Source: Amaricoccus sp047275745 (GTDB taxonomy: Bacteria; Pseudomonadota; Alphaproteobacteria; Rhodobacterales; Rhodobacteraceae). Taken from it: a DNA stretch of 64,000 nucleotides. The notes below the pieces were generated by a model. That model was not told the DNA's origin. It was given only the letters and a program-made list of their open reading frames with translations, and ran no database searches. The stretch covers positions 1-64,000 of the forward strand of contig NZ_JBKQWU010000018.1 of the NCBI RefSeq assembly GCF_047275745.1, given 5' to 3'. Shown one piece after another: positions 52,313 through 64,000 of this stretch; the first letter of the stretch is position 1; the number at the start of each line of letters is the position of its first letter. Both the position numbers and the translations under genes were made by a program.

Positions 52313-53806
52313 TCAATTGGCCGGGTCGGAGAAGTCGGGCGCGGCCGGATCGAGACCGGGCAGCGGAGCGTCGGACGGCGCGTCGAGGCCGGGCAGACCC
52401 CCGCCCCCCGGCGCGTCGAGGCCGGGCAGGATCAGGTTGTCGAGTTGCTCCTGCACCACCGAAGGATCGAGCTCCGTATGCTCGCCCACGAAATAGGTGA
52501 CCACCTCGGGGAAGAAGACGAGGATCGCGACCAGCGTGAGCTGGAGACAGATCCACGGGATCGAACCCCAGTAGATGTCGCGGCTCTTCACCTCGGGAGG
52601 CGCGATGCCGCGGAGATAGAAGAGCGCGAAGCCGAAGGGCGGGTGCATGAACGAGGTCTGGATGTTGGCGCAGAGCAGCAGGCCGAACCAGATCATGTTG
52701 ATGTCGAGCGCATGCGCCGCGGGCAGCAGCAGCGGCACCACGATGAAGCAGATCTCGAAGAAATCGAGGAAGAAGGCCAGGAAGAAGACGAAGACCATCA
52801 CGAAGATCAGGAACCCCGTGCGTCCGCCCGGCAGGCTCGAGAGCAGATGCTCGATCCAGCGGCCGCCGTTCACGCCCTGGAAAACGAGGCTGAACACGGT
52901 CGCGCCGATCAGGATGAAGACCACCATCGAGGTGATCCGCGCCGTCGTCTTCATCGCCTCCCACATGACCGGGACCGAGAAGCGGCGATGCGTGATCGAC
53001 AGCAGGATCGCGCCGCAGGCGCCCATGGCGCCGGCCTCGGTCGGCGTGGCGAGGCCGAGGAAGATCGTGCCGAGCACGAGGAAGATCAGCACGAGCGAGG
53101 GCACCATGCCCTTGGCGACCTTGAGCGCCAGCGCCCAGCCCCGGAGCGTGCGCGCCTCCTCGGGCAGAGGCGGGACCAGCGATGGGCGGAAGATCGCGAG
53201 GAAGAGCACGAAGAGCATGAAGAGCGAGATCTGCAGGATCGAGGGCCCGACCGCGCCGAGATACATGTCGCCCACCGAGACGCCGAGCTGGTCGGCGAGG
53301 ATGATGAGCACGAGCGAGGGCGGGATCACCTGGGCGATCGTGCCCGAGGCCGCGATCACGCCGGTGCCGACGCGCATGTCATAGCCGTACTTCAGCATCA
53401 CCGGCAGCGAGATCATGCCCATGGCGATGACCGAGGCCGCGACCGTGCCGGTCACCGCGCCGAGAATCGCGCCGACGAGCACGACGGCGAAGGCGAGACC
53501 GCCCGGGAAGGCGCCGAAGAGCTGCCCCGCGCCTTCGAGCAGATCCTCCGCGAGCCCGCTTCGCTCCAGCACCGCGCCGAGGAAGGTGAAGAACGGAATC
53601 GCGAGCAGCAGGTCGTTCGACATGATGCCGAAGGTCCGGTACGGCAGCGCCTGCAGGAACTCCGGCCCGAAATAGCCGACCTGGATCGCCAGGAAGCCGA
53701 AGAAGAGCCCGAGCGCGGAAAGCGAGAACGCGACCGGGAAACCGTAGAGAAGGAACAGGACGAGGCCCGCGAACATCGTGGGGGCCATAAAGCCGTAGTC
53801 AAGCAT
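52313..53806 (-). CDS. TRAP transporter large permease (DctM-type)
   Basis: A 497-residue, roughly 12-helix permease that couples sodium gradient to solute import. SGTIAQVIPPSLVLIILAD and TPTEAGAMGACGA are DctM hallmarks. The last 45 residues form an unusual non-membrane tail in which LPGLDAP-like heptads occur three times. It lies 30 bp upstream of the binding-protein gene and 33 bp downstream of the small permease. Confidence 0.93.
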   Translation of the reverse strand: MLDYGFMAPTMFAGLVLFLLYGFPVAFSLSALGLFFGFLAIQVGYFGPEFLQALPYRTFGIMSNDLLLAIPFFTFLGAVLERSGLAEDLLEGAGQLFGAFPGGLAFAVVLVGAILGAVTGTVAASVIAMGMISLPVMLKYGYDMRVGTGVIAASGTIAQVIPPSLVLIILADQLGVSVGDMYLGAVGPSILQISLFMLFVLFLAIFRPSLVPPLPEEARTLRGWALALKVAKGMVPSLVLIFLVLGTIFLGLATPTEAGAMGACGAILLSITHRRFSVPVMWEAMKTTARITSMVVFILIGATVFSLVFQGVNGGRWIEHLLSSLPGGRTGFLIFVMVFVFFLAFFLDFFEICFIVVPLLLPAAHALDINMIWFGLLLCANIQTSFMHPPFGFALFYLRGIAPPEVKSRDIYWGSIPWICLQLTLVAILVFFPEVVTYFVGEHTELDPSVVQEQLDNLILPGLDAPGGGGLPGLDAPSDAPLPGLDPAAPDFSDPAN

Positions 53807-53839
53807 TCACAGGGGCCTTTCCCGGATTGCGCCGCGACG

Positions 53840-54379
53840 TCACTGGACGGGTCGCTCGTATTCGAGCGTCTCGTCGCCATCACCGCGCAGCCCGGCGATA
53901 CGCTTGATGAGTTCCGACAGCCCCTGCAGCAGGACGAGCGCGAGACCGAGCGGGAGCAGGAACTTCACCGGCCAGAGGACTGTGCCCCCGGCATTCGACG
54001 AATGCTCGTTGCTGAGATAGGAGGTCATGAAGAATTCCCAGGCGAAGAAGCTCATGATCGCCATCGACGGGAACAGGAATGCGACGATCCCGAACACGTC
54101 GGTCCAGAGCTTGCCCCGGTGCGAACGGCTTCCGTAGAGCAGGTCCACGCGGACATGCTCGTTCATCTTGAGCACCTGCGCCGCGCCGAGCAGGAAGATG
54201 CCCGCGAACATCTGCCACTGGACTTCGAGCCAGGCGTTGGAACTCATGTTGAACAAGTATCGCAACATCGCATTCGTCGCGCTCGTCAAACAACTGAGCA
54301 GGACAAGCCCGGCCGAGATCCATCCGAAGAACAGACTTATCCGGTCAATGACACCGGAAAGGCGCATAAGGCCTTTCAT
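53840..54379 (-). CDS. TRAP transporter small permease (DctQ-type)
   Basis: A 179-residue, four-helix DctQ-family subunit: membrane segments near residues 15-35, 48-70, 90-112 and 135-160, with the conserved ANAWLEVQWQMF-like region present as SSNAWLEVQWQMFAG. ATG 54377-54379 gives an N-terminus MKGLMRLSGVIDR; an internal ATG at codon 5 is an alternative. First gene of the TRAP operon. Confidence 0.9.
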   Translation of the reverse strand: MKGLMRLSGVIDRISLFFGWISAGLVLLSCLTSATNAMLRYLFNMSSNAWLEVQWQMFAGIFLLGAAQVLKMNEHVRVDLLYGSRSHRGKLWTDVFGIVAFLFPSMAIMSFFAWEFFMTSYLSNEHSSNAGGTVLWPVKFLLPLGLALVLLQGLSELIKRIAGLRGDGDETLEYERPVQ

Positions 54380-54750
54380 GGAATTTCCTCTTCTTCCGTC
54401 GCGATCAAGCCCGACCGAAATTCTCGCAAGCTAGGTAGCGGGGGAAATTGTTCGCCGCAATCCGTTTTCGAGAGTCTTACCTTCACGCAGGTACGCGATT
54501 GCCGTGGCTTTAATCATTCGCTCGCCGGTCGCGCATTCGACGCGCATCCCGCGATCCCCAACGCGACCCTCGGGCACACGGGAACACGAAGCCCGCGATC
54601 CGTCAAGCGGGCGGAGGCACCGTTCACCTTGATTCGCGCGTCAAATCCGCGCGGCTCCGAGCGGGGTCACAATACGTCGCCCAAAGCTCTCCTCGCGACA
54701 CAAAAATCCGCCCGGGGAGCCTTTCAGGTAATTTTCGGCGCGGGGCGTGG
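54380..54750. other. Intergenic region between the TRAP operon and the ilv leader
   Basis: About 370 bp with no supported gene. It should contain the divergent TRAP promoter, but I found no clear -35/-10 pair or regulator palindrome. Base composition is less GC-rich near 54400-54530 than in neighbouring genes. Confidence 0.6.
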
Positions 54751-54779
54751 TTGACCTTCGACCCTTGTGCTCCTAAGAG
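54751..54779 (+). promoter_or_regulatory. Predicted promoter of the ilvIH leader transcript
   Basis: TTGACC (54751-54756) and TAAGAG (54774-54779) with a 17-bp spacer. Initiation near 54786 would leave only about 10 nt before the leader-peptide start codon. Confidence 0.6.
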
Positions 54780-54796
54780 CATCCGCGGAGGACCCT

Positions 54797-54850
54797 ATGA
54801 CCGGACAACTCGTAATCGTAGGAAGGCGCGGAGACTCGGTGGGGCGATAG
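54797..54850 (+). CDS. ilv leader peptide (17 aa, Leu-Val-Ile-Val)
   Basis: A 17-codon frame, MTGQLVIVGRRGDSVGR, with GGAGG five bases before the ATG. Codons 5-8 encode Leu-Val-Ile-Val, all three branched-chain amino acids; both valines use GTA, a codon expected to be rare in so GC-rich a genome. It ends where the antiterminator arm begins, just ahead of a T-tailed terminator and the acetolactate synthase genes. This is the layout of ribosome-mediated transcription attenuation. Confidence 0.85.
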   Translation: MTGQLVIVGRRGDSVGR

Positions 54851-54900
54851 CCTCGGCCGACAACGCCGCGCCATCGCCCCCCTCCCGAGGGGGTTTTTTT
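54825..54900 (+). promoter_or_regulatory. Attenuator: competing stems before ilvI
   Basis: Three pairings compete. GGCGCGG (54825-54831) with CCGCGCC (54866-54872); GGGGCGAT (54841-54848) with ATCGCCCC (54873-54880); and the terminator arm CCCCCT (54878-54883) with AGGGGG (54888-54893). The second stem uses cytosines needed by the terminator, and the first crosses the second, so they cannot all form. Ribosome stalling at the Leu-Val-Ile-Val codons would cover the first arm and favour the antiterminator. Confidence 0.75.
54878..54900 (+). terminator. Intrinsic terminator of the ilv attenuator
   Basis: CCCCCT-CCCG-AGGGGG stem-loop followed directly by seven T residues (54894-54900), 39 bases before the ilvI start codon. 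The clearest rho-independent terminator in the window. Confidence 0.92.
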
Positions 54901-54938
54901 ATGGCCCGAGGACTCGATAAAAGCGACGGAGACGGAAA

Positions 54939-56693
<1,755 letters not shown>

Positions 56694-56708
56694 AGCGAGG
56701 AGACGGCG

Positions 56709-57281
56709 ATGAACGCGCTACATCTGAAGAAGGGTGCCTCGAGCCACAGCGCCTATGACCTGCGCAACCCGCTCGGGGACCAGAACGAGACGCATACGCT
56801 CTGCGTGCTCGTGGACAACGAGGCGGGGGTGCTCGCCCGCGTCATCGGGCTCTTCTCCGGCCGGGGATACAATATCGAGAGCCTGACCGTGGCGGAGACC
56901 GACCACCTCGGGCACCGCTCGCGCATCACCATCGTCACCACGGGGACGCCGGCGGTGATCGAGCAGATCAAGGCCCAGCTCGGACGGCTCGTGCCGGTCC
57001 ATCAGGTGAACGACCTGACCGTCGAGGGTCCCGCGGTGGAACGCGAACTCGCGCTTATCAAGGTCGCGGGCGAAGGCGAGAGGCGAGTGGAGGCCATGCG
57101 CCTCGCCGACGTGTTCCGGGCGCGCGTGGTCGATACGACTCTTGAGAGCTTCGTCTTCGAACTGACGGGCGGGCCGAAGAAGGTGGACGCCTTCATCGAC
57201 CTCATGCGCCCGCTCGGGGTGGTCGAGGTGGCCCGCACGGGGGTCGCGGCGATCGCGCGCGGCGGCTACGCCCCGGATTGA
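56709..57281 (+). CDS. ilvH: Acetolactate synthase, small regulatory subunit
   Basis: A 190-residue regulatory subunit with an N-terminal ACT domain (LCVLVDNEAGVLARVIGLFS, GRGYNIESLTVAETD) that binds valine for feedback inhibition, and a C-terminal ALS_ss_C domain. About 25 residues precede the ACT core. GAGGAG lies upstream of the ATG. Length is between the E. coli IlvH (163) and longer forms. Confidence 0.96.
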   Translation: MNALHLKKGASSHSAYDLRNPLGDQNETHTLCVLVDNEAGVLARVIGLFSGRGYNIESLTVAETDHLGHRSRITIVTTGTPAVIEQIKAQLGRLVPVHQVNDLTVEGPAVERELALIKVAGEGERRVEAMRLADVFRARVVDTTLESFVFELTGGPKKVDAFIDLMRPLGVVEVARTGVAAIARGGYAPD

Positions 57282-57353
57282 TCCGGCCGGCATCCGATCC
57301 CTGACGCCGGGGCGTCGTTCGCCGGGGGAACATATCATCCGGCACCAGACAGA

Positions 57354-57375
57354 ACGGCGCGTCCAGGCGCGCCGT
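57354..57375. terminator. Hairpin between convergent ilvH and the SelW-like gene
   Basis: ACGGCGCG/CGCGCCGT, 8-bp arms with a 6-base loop, in the 169-bp convergent gap. No T tract. Confidence 0.5.
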
Positions 57376-57450
57376 CAGATCCGAGATGAACTCCAGCCAG
57401 ACGCGCCCGGAACTTCCGCGGGGGTGCCAGCTTCGCCTGCCTGAATGGAA

Positions 57451-57751
57451 TCAGGAGGTCTTCGCGCGATCGACATGGCCCAGATCGCGCTCCGGGTCGA
57501 TCCGGTCGCGGACGAGCCGTTTGAGCGTCCGGCTGTCAGGGAAGCCGCCGTCGCGTTTGCGCTCCCAGATGAGATCGCCGTCGAGATGGATCTCGAATGT
57601 GCCACCATGGCTCGGGACCAGCGTGACGGAGCCGATCTCCTCGCCGAAGGTCGAGAGCAGTTCCTGCGCCATCCAGGCGGAGCGGAGCATCCAGTCGCAC
57701 TGCGTGCAATAGGCGATGCGGATCGCGGGTTTCGACCCTGGTTCCATCGTT

Positions 57752-57759
<8 letters not shown>
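57451..57759 (-). CDS. SelT/SelW/SelH-family (Rdx) thioredoxin-fold protein
   Basis: About 102 residues of the Rdx family. The redox motif IAYCTQCDWMLRSAWMAQEL has Cys-x-x-Cys with cysteine in place of selenocysteine. ATG 57757-57759 has GGAGG 6 bases upstream; a tandem ATG three bases earlier is equally possible. The start overlaps the end of the oxoprolinase gene by 8 bp, so they are probably co-transcribed. Function of bacterial members is poorly defined. Confidence 0.87.
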
Positions 57760-61384
<3,625 letters not shown>

Positions 61385-61449
61385 CTTTCCTCCCACCTCG
61401 ACAGCCCCGCGCGGGCCGCCTATGCGGGGGTATTCGACGGAGCTTCGCG

Positions 61450-61932
61450 ATGGTCACAATCAGGCACGCCACCGAGGGGGATGCAAGCGCGATCACCGCG
61501 CTCTGGAACCACTTCATCCGCGACACGATCGTCACCTTCAATCCGACCGAGAAGACCGGAGCCGAGGTCGCGGAGGCGATCCTGACCCGTCCGGCCTTTC
61601 TCGTCGCCGAGGACGCGGGTCTTCTCGGCTTCGCGACATTCTCGCAGTTCCGGGGCGGCGCGGGCTACGCCCGGACGATGGAGCATACGATCCTGCTCGG
61701 CACGGAGGCGCGCGGCCGGGGTGTCGGGCGGGCGCTGATGACGGCGCTCTGCACGGCCGCGCGGGAAAGCGGCGCGCATGTGCTGGTCGCGGGCGTCTCG
61801 GGCGAGAACGCGGGCGCCATCGCCTTTCATCTCGCGGAAGGCTTCGCGATCACCGGGCGGATGCCGGAGGTGGGCTGGAAATTCGGCCGCTGGCACGAAC
61901 TTGTCCTGCTGCAGAAGGTACTTGCCGCGTGA
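61450..61932 (+). CDS. GNAT-family N-acetyltransferase (phosphinothricin acetyltransferase-like)
   Basis: A 160-residue GNAT enzyme. TIRHATEGDASAITALWNHF is a typical N-terminus; HTILLGTEARGRGVGRALMT contains the acetyl-CoA loop (R/Q-x-x-G-x-G/A), and the layout resembles phosphinothricin/methionine-sulfone acetyltransferases. Divergent from the oxoprolinase gene with 65 bp between starts. Substrate not determinable. Confidence 0.88.
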   Translation: MVTIRHATEGDASAITALWNHFIRDTIVTFNPTEKTGAEVAEAILTRPAFLVAEDAGLLGFATFSQFRGGAGYARTMEHTILLGTEARGRGVGRALMTALCTAARESGAHVLVAGVSGENAGAIAFHLAEGFAITGRMPEVGWKFGRWHELVLLQKVLAA

Positions 61933-62012
61933 CGCGCAACCACCATCACAAGCCCGCGGGTTGCGCTGATTGGCCTGATGCGTCTCGCCGCGGCATTTGC
62001 TAGTCTCACCCC

Positions 62013-62714
62013 ATGTCGATCTGGACCCGCATTTCCGAAGTCGTCGCCGCGATCGTGGCGAAGGGCGAGGCGCTGCTCTCGATGTTCGAGCGCCGGCCCG
62101 CCGCGCCGGAATGCAGCGTCGCCTTCACGATGGCGATCATCTGCCTCGCGGCGAAGATGGCCAAGGCCGACGGACGCGTAAACGTCTCCGAAGTCACCGC
62201 TTTCCGGCAGGTGTTCCAGATCGATCCCCGCGACGAGGCGGCGGCGGCGCGGGTCTTCAACCTCGCGCGCCAGGACACCGCGGGGTTCGAGACCTACGCC
62301 CGCCAGATCGCGCGCATGTTCGCCGACCGGCCCCGCATTCTCGAGGATCTGCTGGAGGGGCTCTTCCACATCGCCGTCGCCGACGACAGCTATCACGAGG
62401 AGGAGGCGGGCTTTCTCGCGCGGGTCGCGGAGATCTTCGGCATATCCGAGGAGACCTTCGCCTGCGTCGAGGCGCGGCTCACCTCGAGCGACGCCCGCGA
62501 TCCGTGGAAGGTGCTGGGGGTCGGGCGCGACGCCGCGATGCCGGAGATCCGGGCGCGCTGGCGCGAACTGGTGCGCGCGCACCATCCCGACAAGATGATC
62601 GCCCGCGGCCTGCCGGTCGAGACGGTGAACCTCGCGAACGCCCGCCTCGCCGCGATCAACCGCGCCTGGGACGAGATCTCGCACCGGACGCGGCAGCTGC
62701 AACCGGCGGAGTGA
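62013..62714 (+). CDS. TerB-like/J-domain protein (DjlA-like co-chaperone)
   Basis: A 233-residue protein with an N-terminal TerB-like all-helical domain (about 35-155) and a C-terminal J domain with HPD at residues 191-193, which would stimulate DnaK. The order matches DjlA but without the N-terminal membrane anchor. No ribosome-binding site precedes the ATG; TAGTCT 6 bases upstream resembles a -10 element, so the mRNA may be leaderless. Converges on dtd. Confidence 0.88.
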   Translation: MSIWTRISEVVAAIVAKGEALLSMFERRPAAPECSVAFTMAIICLAAKMAKADGRVNVSEVTAFRQVFQIDPRDEAAAARVFNLARQDTAGFETYARQIARMFADRPRILEDLLEGLFHIAVADDSYHEEEAGFLARVAEIFGISEETFACVEARLTSSDARDPWKVLGVGRDAAMPEIRARWRELVRAHHPDKMIARGLPVETVNLANARLAAINRAWDEISHRTRQLQPAE

Positions 62715-62766
62715 GCGGGACCGGACCGGGAGGAACCGCGCTTGGGCGTCTGACTCGCTCAGCGCC

Positions 62767-63207
62767 TCAGCGTTCGGTATCGAGCCAGATCGTCACCGGG
62801 CCGTCATTGACGAGCGACACCGCCATCTCGGCGCCGAATTCGCCCATCCCGACCTCCACGCCATGCCCGCGCACAGCTTCGGCGAAATGCTCGTAGAGCC
62901 GCCGCCCCTCGTCGGGGGCCGCGGCGGTCGAGAAGCCGGGACGGTTGCCCTTGGTCTCCGCCGCCAGCGTGAACTGGCTGACCACGAGCGCCGCGCCGCC
63001 GGTGTCGATGAGCGAGCGGTTCATCCGCCCCTCCTCGTCGCGGAAAATCCGGAGCGAGACGACCTTCTTCGCGAGCCAGACCGATTGCGCCTCGGTATCG
63101 CCACGCATGGCGCAGACCAGAATGACGAGGCCGGGGCCGATCCTGCCCGTCACCCGCTCGCCGACGCGCACCTCCGCCCCGGTGGTCCGCTGGATCAATG
63201 CGCGCAT
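62767..63207 (-). CDS. dtd: D-aminoacyl-tRNA deacylase
   Basis: Dtd, 146 residues, hydrolyses D-aminoacyl-tRNA and glycyl-tRNA(Ala) mischarged products. The active-site segments SQFTLAAETKGNRPGF and NDGPVTIWL (Gly-cisPro motif) are present. Start ATG 63205-63207 (MRALIQRTTGAEV) gives the exact family length. Lies 76 bp downstream of aconitase. Confidence 0.96.
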   Translation of the reverse strand: MRALIQRTTGAEVRVGERVTGRIGPGLVILVCAMRGDTEAQSVWLAKKVVSLRIFRDEEGRMNRSLIDTGGAALVVSQFTLAAETKGNRPGFSTAAAPDEGRRLYEHFAEAVRGHGVEVGMGEFGAEMAVSLVNDGPVTIWLDTER

Positions 63208-63228
63208 GTGGGGTCTCCGCGAATGCGA

Positions 63229-63250
63229 ACGGCGGCCGGTGGGCCGCCGT
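63229..63250 (-). terminator. Terminator-like hairpin after acnA
   Basis: ACGGCGGCC/GGCCGCCGT, 9-bp arms with a 4-base loop, between acnA and dtd. No T tract, so partial read-through to dtd is possible. Confidence 0.55.
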
Positions 63251-63283
63251 CGTTGCTTCCGTGAGGGTGGGCGCGATCGCGCC

Positions 63284-64000
63284 TTACCCTTTGGCGAGGT
63301 TGCGCAGCACGTAGTGCAGGACGCCGCCGTTCTCGACATATTCGATCTCGACCGCAGTATCGATGCGGCACTTCAGGTCGATCGTCTTCTCGGTACCGTC
63401 GGCGTATTTGATGACGCAAGGCACGGTCGAAAGCGGCTTCAGATCGCCCGCGAGGCCGGAGATCGAGATCACCTCGTCGCCCTTGAGGCCGAGCGTCTTG
63501 CGGTTGTCGCCGCCGGTGAACTCGAACGGGATCACGCCCATGCCGACGAGGTTGGAGCGGTGGATACGCTCGAAGCTCTCGGCGATCACCGCCTTGACGC
63601 CGAGGAGCGCGGTGCCCTTCGCCGCCCAGTCGCGCGAGGAGCCGGCGCCGTATTCGACGCCGCCGATCACGACGAGCGGCACGCCCTGCTCCTGATAGGC
63701 CATCGAGGCGTCGAAGATCGAGGTCTCCTCGCCGTCGGGGCCCTTGGTATAGCCGCCCTCGACCCCGTCCAGCATCTCGTTCCTGATGCGGATATTGGCG
63801 AAGGTGCCGCGCATCATGACTTCGTGGTTGCCGCGGCGCGAGCCGTAGGAGTTGAACTCGCGCGGCGCGACCTGACGCTCGGTCAGGTACTTGCCGGCGG
63901 GGGTCGTCGGCTTGAAGGAGCCGGCGGGCGAGATGTGGTCGGTCGTGATCATGTCGCCGAGCATGGCAAGCACGCGCGCGTTCTCGATATCGCTGATCTC
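63284..64000 (-). CDS. acnA: Aconitate hydratase A, C-terminal part (5' end off the right edge)
   Basis: The last 238 residues of AcnA-type aconitase (full length about 900), the TCA-cycle enzyme interconverting citrate and isocitrate. LGDMITTDHISPAGSFK opens the swivel domain, NSYGSRRGNHEVMMRG and YGAGSSRDWAAKGT contain conserved active-site residues, and the C-terminus is HYVLRNLAKG. The frame is open to base 64000. The iron-sulfur ligands lie outside the window. Confidence 0.95.
   Translation of the reverse strand, partial: EISDIENARVLAMLGDMITTDHISPAGSFKPTTPAGKYLTERQVAPREFNSYGSRRGNHEVMMRGTFANIRIRNEMLDGVEGGYTKGPDGEETSIFDASMAYQEQGVPLVVIGGVEYGAGSSRDWAAKGTALLGVKAVIAESFERIHRSNLVGMGVIPFEFTGGDNRKTLGLKGDEVISISGLAGDLKPLSTVPCVIKYADGTEKTIDLKCRIDTAVEIEYVENGGVLHYVLRNLAKG

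Noticed and set aside
50522..54754. Very long plus-strand open frame (1410 codons) opposite the ExbB-like and TRAP genes
   Set aside because: It has an extreme Arg/Glu/His/Asp composition with no domain and is exactly antisense to well-recognised genes. GC-rich codon bias makes such stop-free shadow frames common here.

Overview
The window is a GC-rich, gene-dense chromosomal segment from an alphaproteobacterium, most likely Rhodobacterales/Rhodobacteraceae-like. The pointers are a complete 14-subunit NADH dehydrogenase (nuo) cluster with extra genes between the subunits, a NuoE with a long C-terminal extension, the order nuoN-birA-coaX-rnj, a Tat-exported TakP-like TRAP binding protein, and a glycine riboswitch in front of gcvTHP. 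Taxonomy is inferred from gene content and protein resemblance recalled from memory; no database was searched. Apart from an insertion sequence at the left edge, the content is core metabolism. I see no prophage, CRISPR array, rRNA or tRNA.

Layout. 1-452: the 5' part of an IS5-family transposase, one N at 331, and a perfect 121-bp duplication flanking it, best read as a scaffolding join at a repeat. 449-2905: tatABC followed by a DUF815-type ATPase, read leftward. 3042-8235: an FbpC-like ABC ATPase, a divergent short-chain dehydrogenase coupled to an orphan ParA ATPase, a membrane alpha/beta-hydrolase and a LysE-family exporter. 8314-12909: prfC, a ferredoxin-NADP reductase and a DEAD-box RNA helicase with a structured 5' leader. 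13094-33303: a leftward cluster of about 20 kb, nuoABCDE-orf397-nuoF-DUF3291-orf60-nuoGHIJ-orf26-nuoKLMN-birA-coaX-rnj. 33709-38337: glycine cleavage genes gcvT-gcvH-gcvP behind a promoter and glycine riboswitch. 38351-44720: a PatZ-like acyl-CoA synthetase/acetyltransferase, a site-2 protease, the NAD(P)HX repair enzyme, and a metallo-beta-lactamase-fold protein divergent from soxR with a textbook SoxR operator. 44836-54379: pyruvate carboxylase, an ExbB-like/OmpA-like membrane pair and a TRAP transporter of the 2-oxo acid (Tak) type. 54751-57281: acetolactate synthase ilvI-ilvH behind a transcription attenuator with a Leu-Val-Ile-Val leader peptide. 57451-64000: a SelW-like protein, fused 5-oxoprolinase/hydantoinase, GNAT acetyltransferase, TerB-J-domain protein, dtd, and the 3' part of aconitase.

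How the genes fit together. The nuo cluster supplies complex I. BirA, at its distal end, should biotinylate pyruvate carboxylase encoded 28 kb away. The TRAP genes next to pyc may import pyruvate or other 2-oxo acids, and ilvIH consumes pyruvate. The TakP-like protein carries a twin-arginine signal, so it is a candidate client of the TatABC system at the left edge. Regulation visible in the DNA includes a riboswitch (gcv), an attenuator (ilv), a redox-controlled MerR-type promoter with a 19-bp spacer (soxR/MBL) and several sigma70-like promoters.

Most notable for follow-up: the ilv attenuator with mutually exclusive stems; a 26-residue membrane microprotein translationally coupled between nuoJ and nuoK; the helix-hairpin-helix domain shared by NuoE and its neighbour; the SoxR/MBL pair in which the hydrolase lacks the usual HxHxDH motif; and a dehydrogenase lacking YxxxK. 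I did not find a clearly new multi-gene system such as a defence island.
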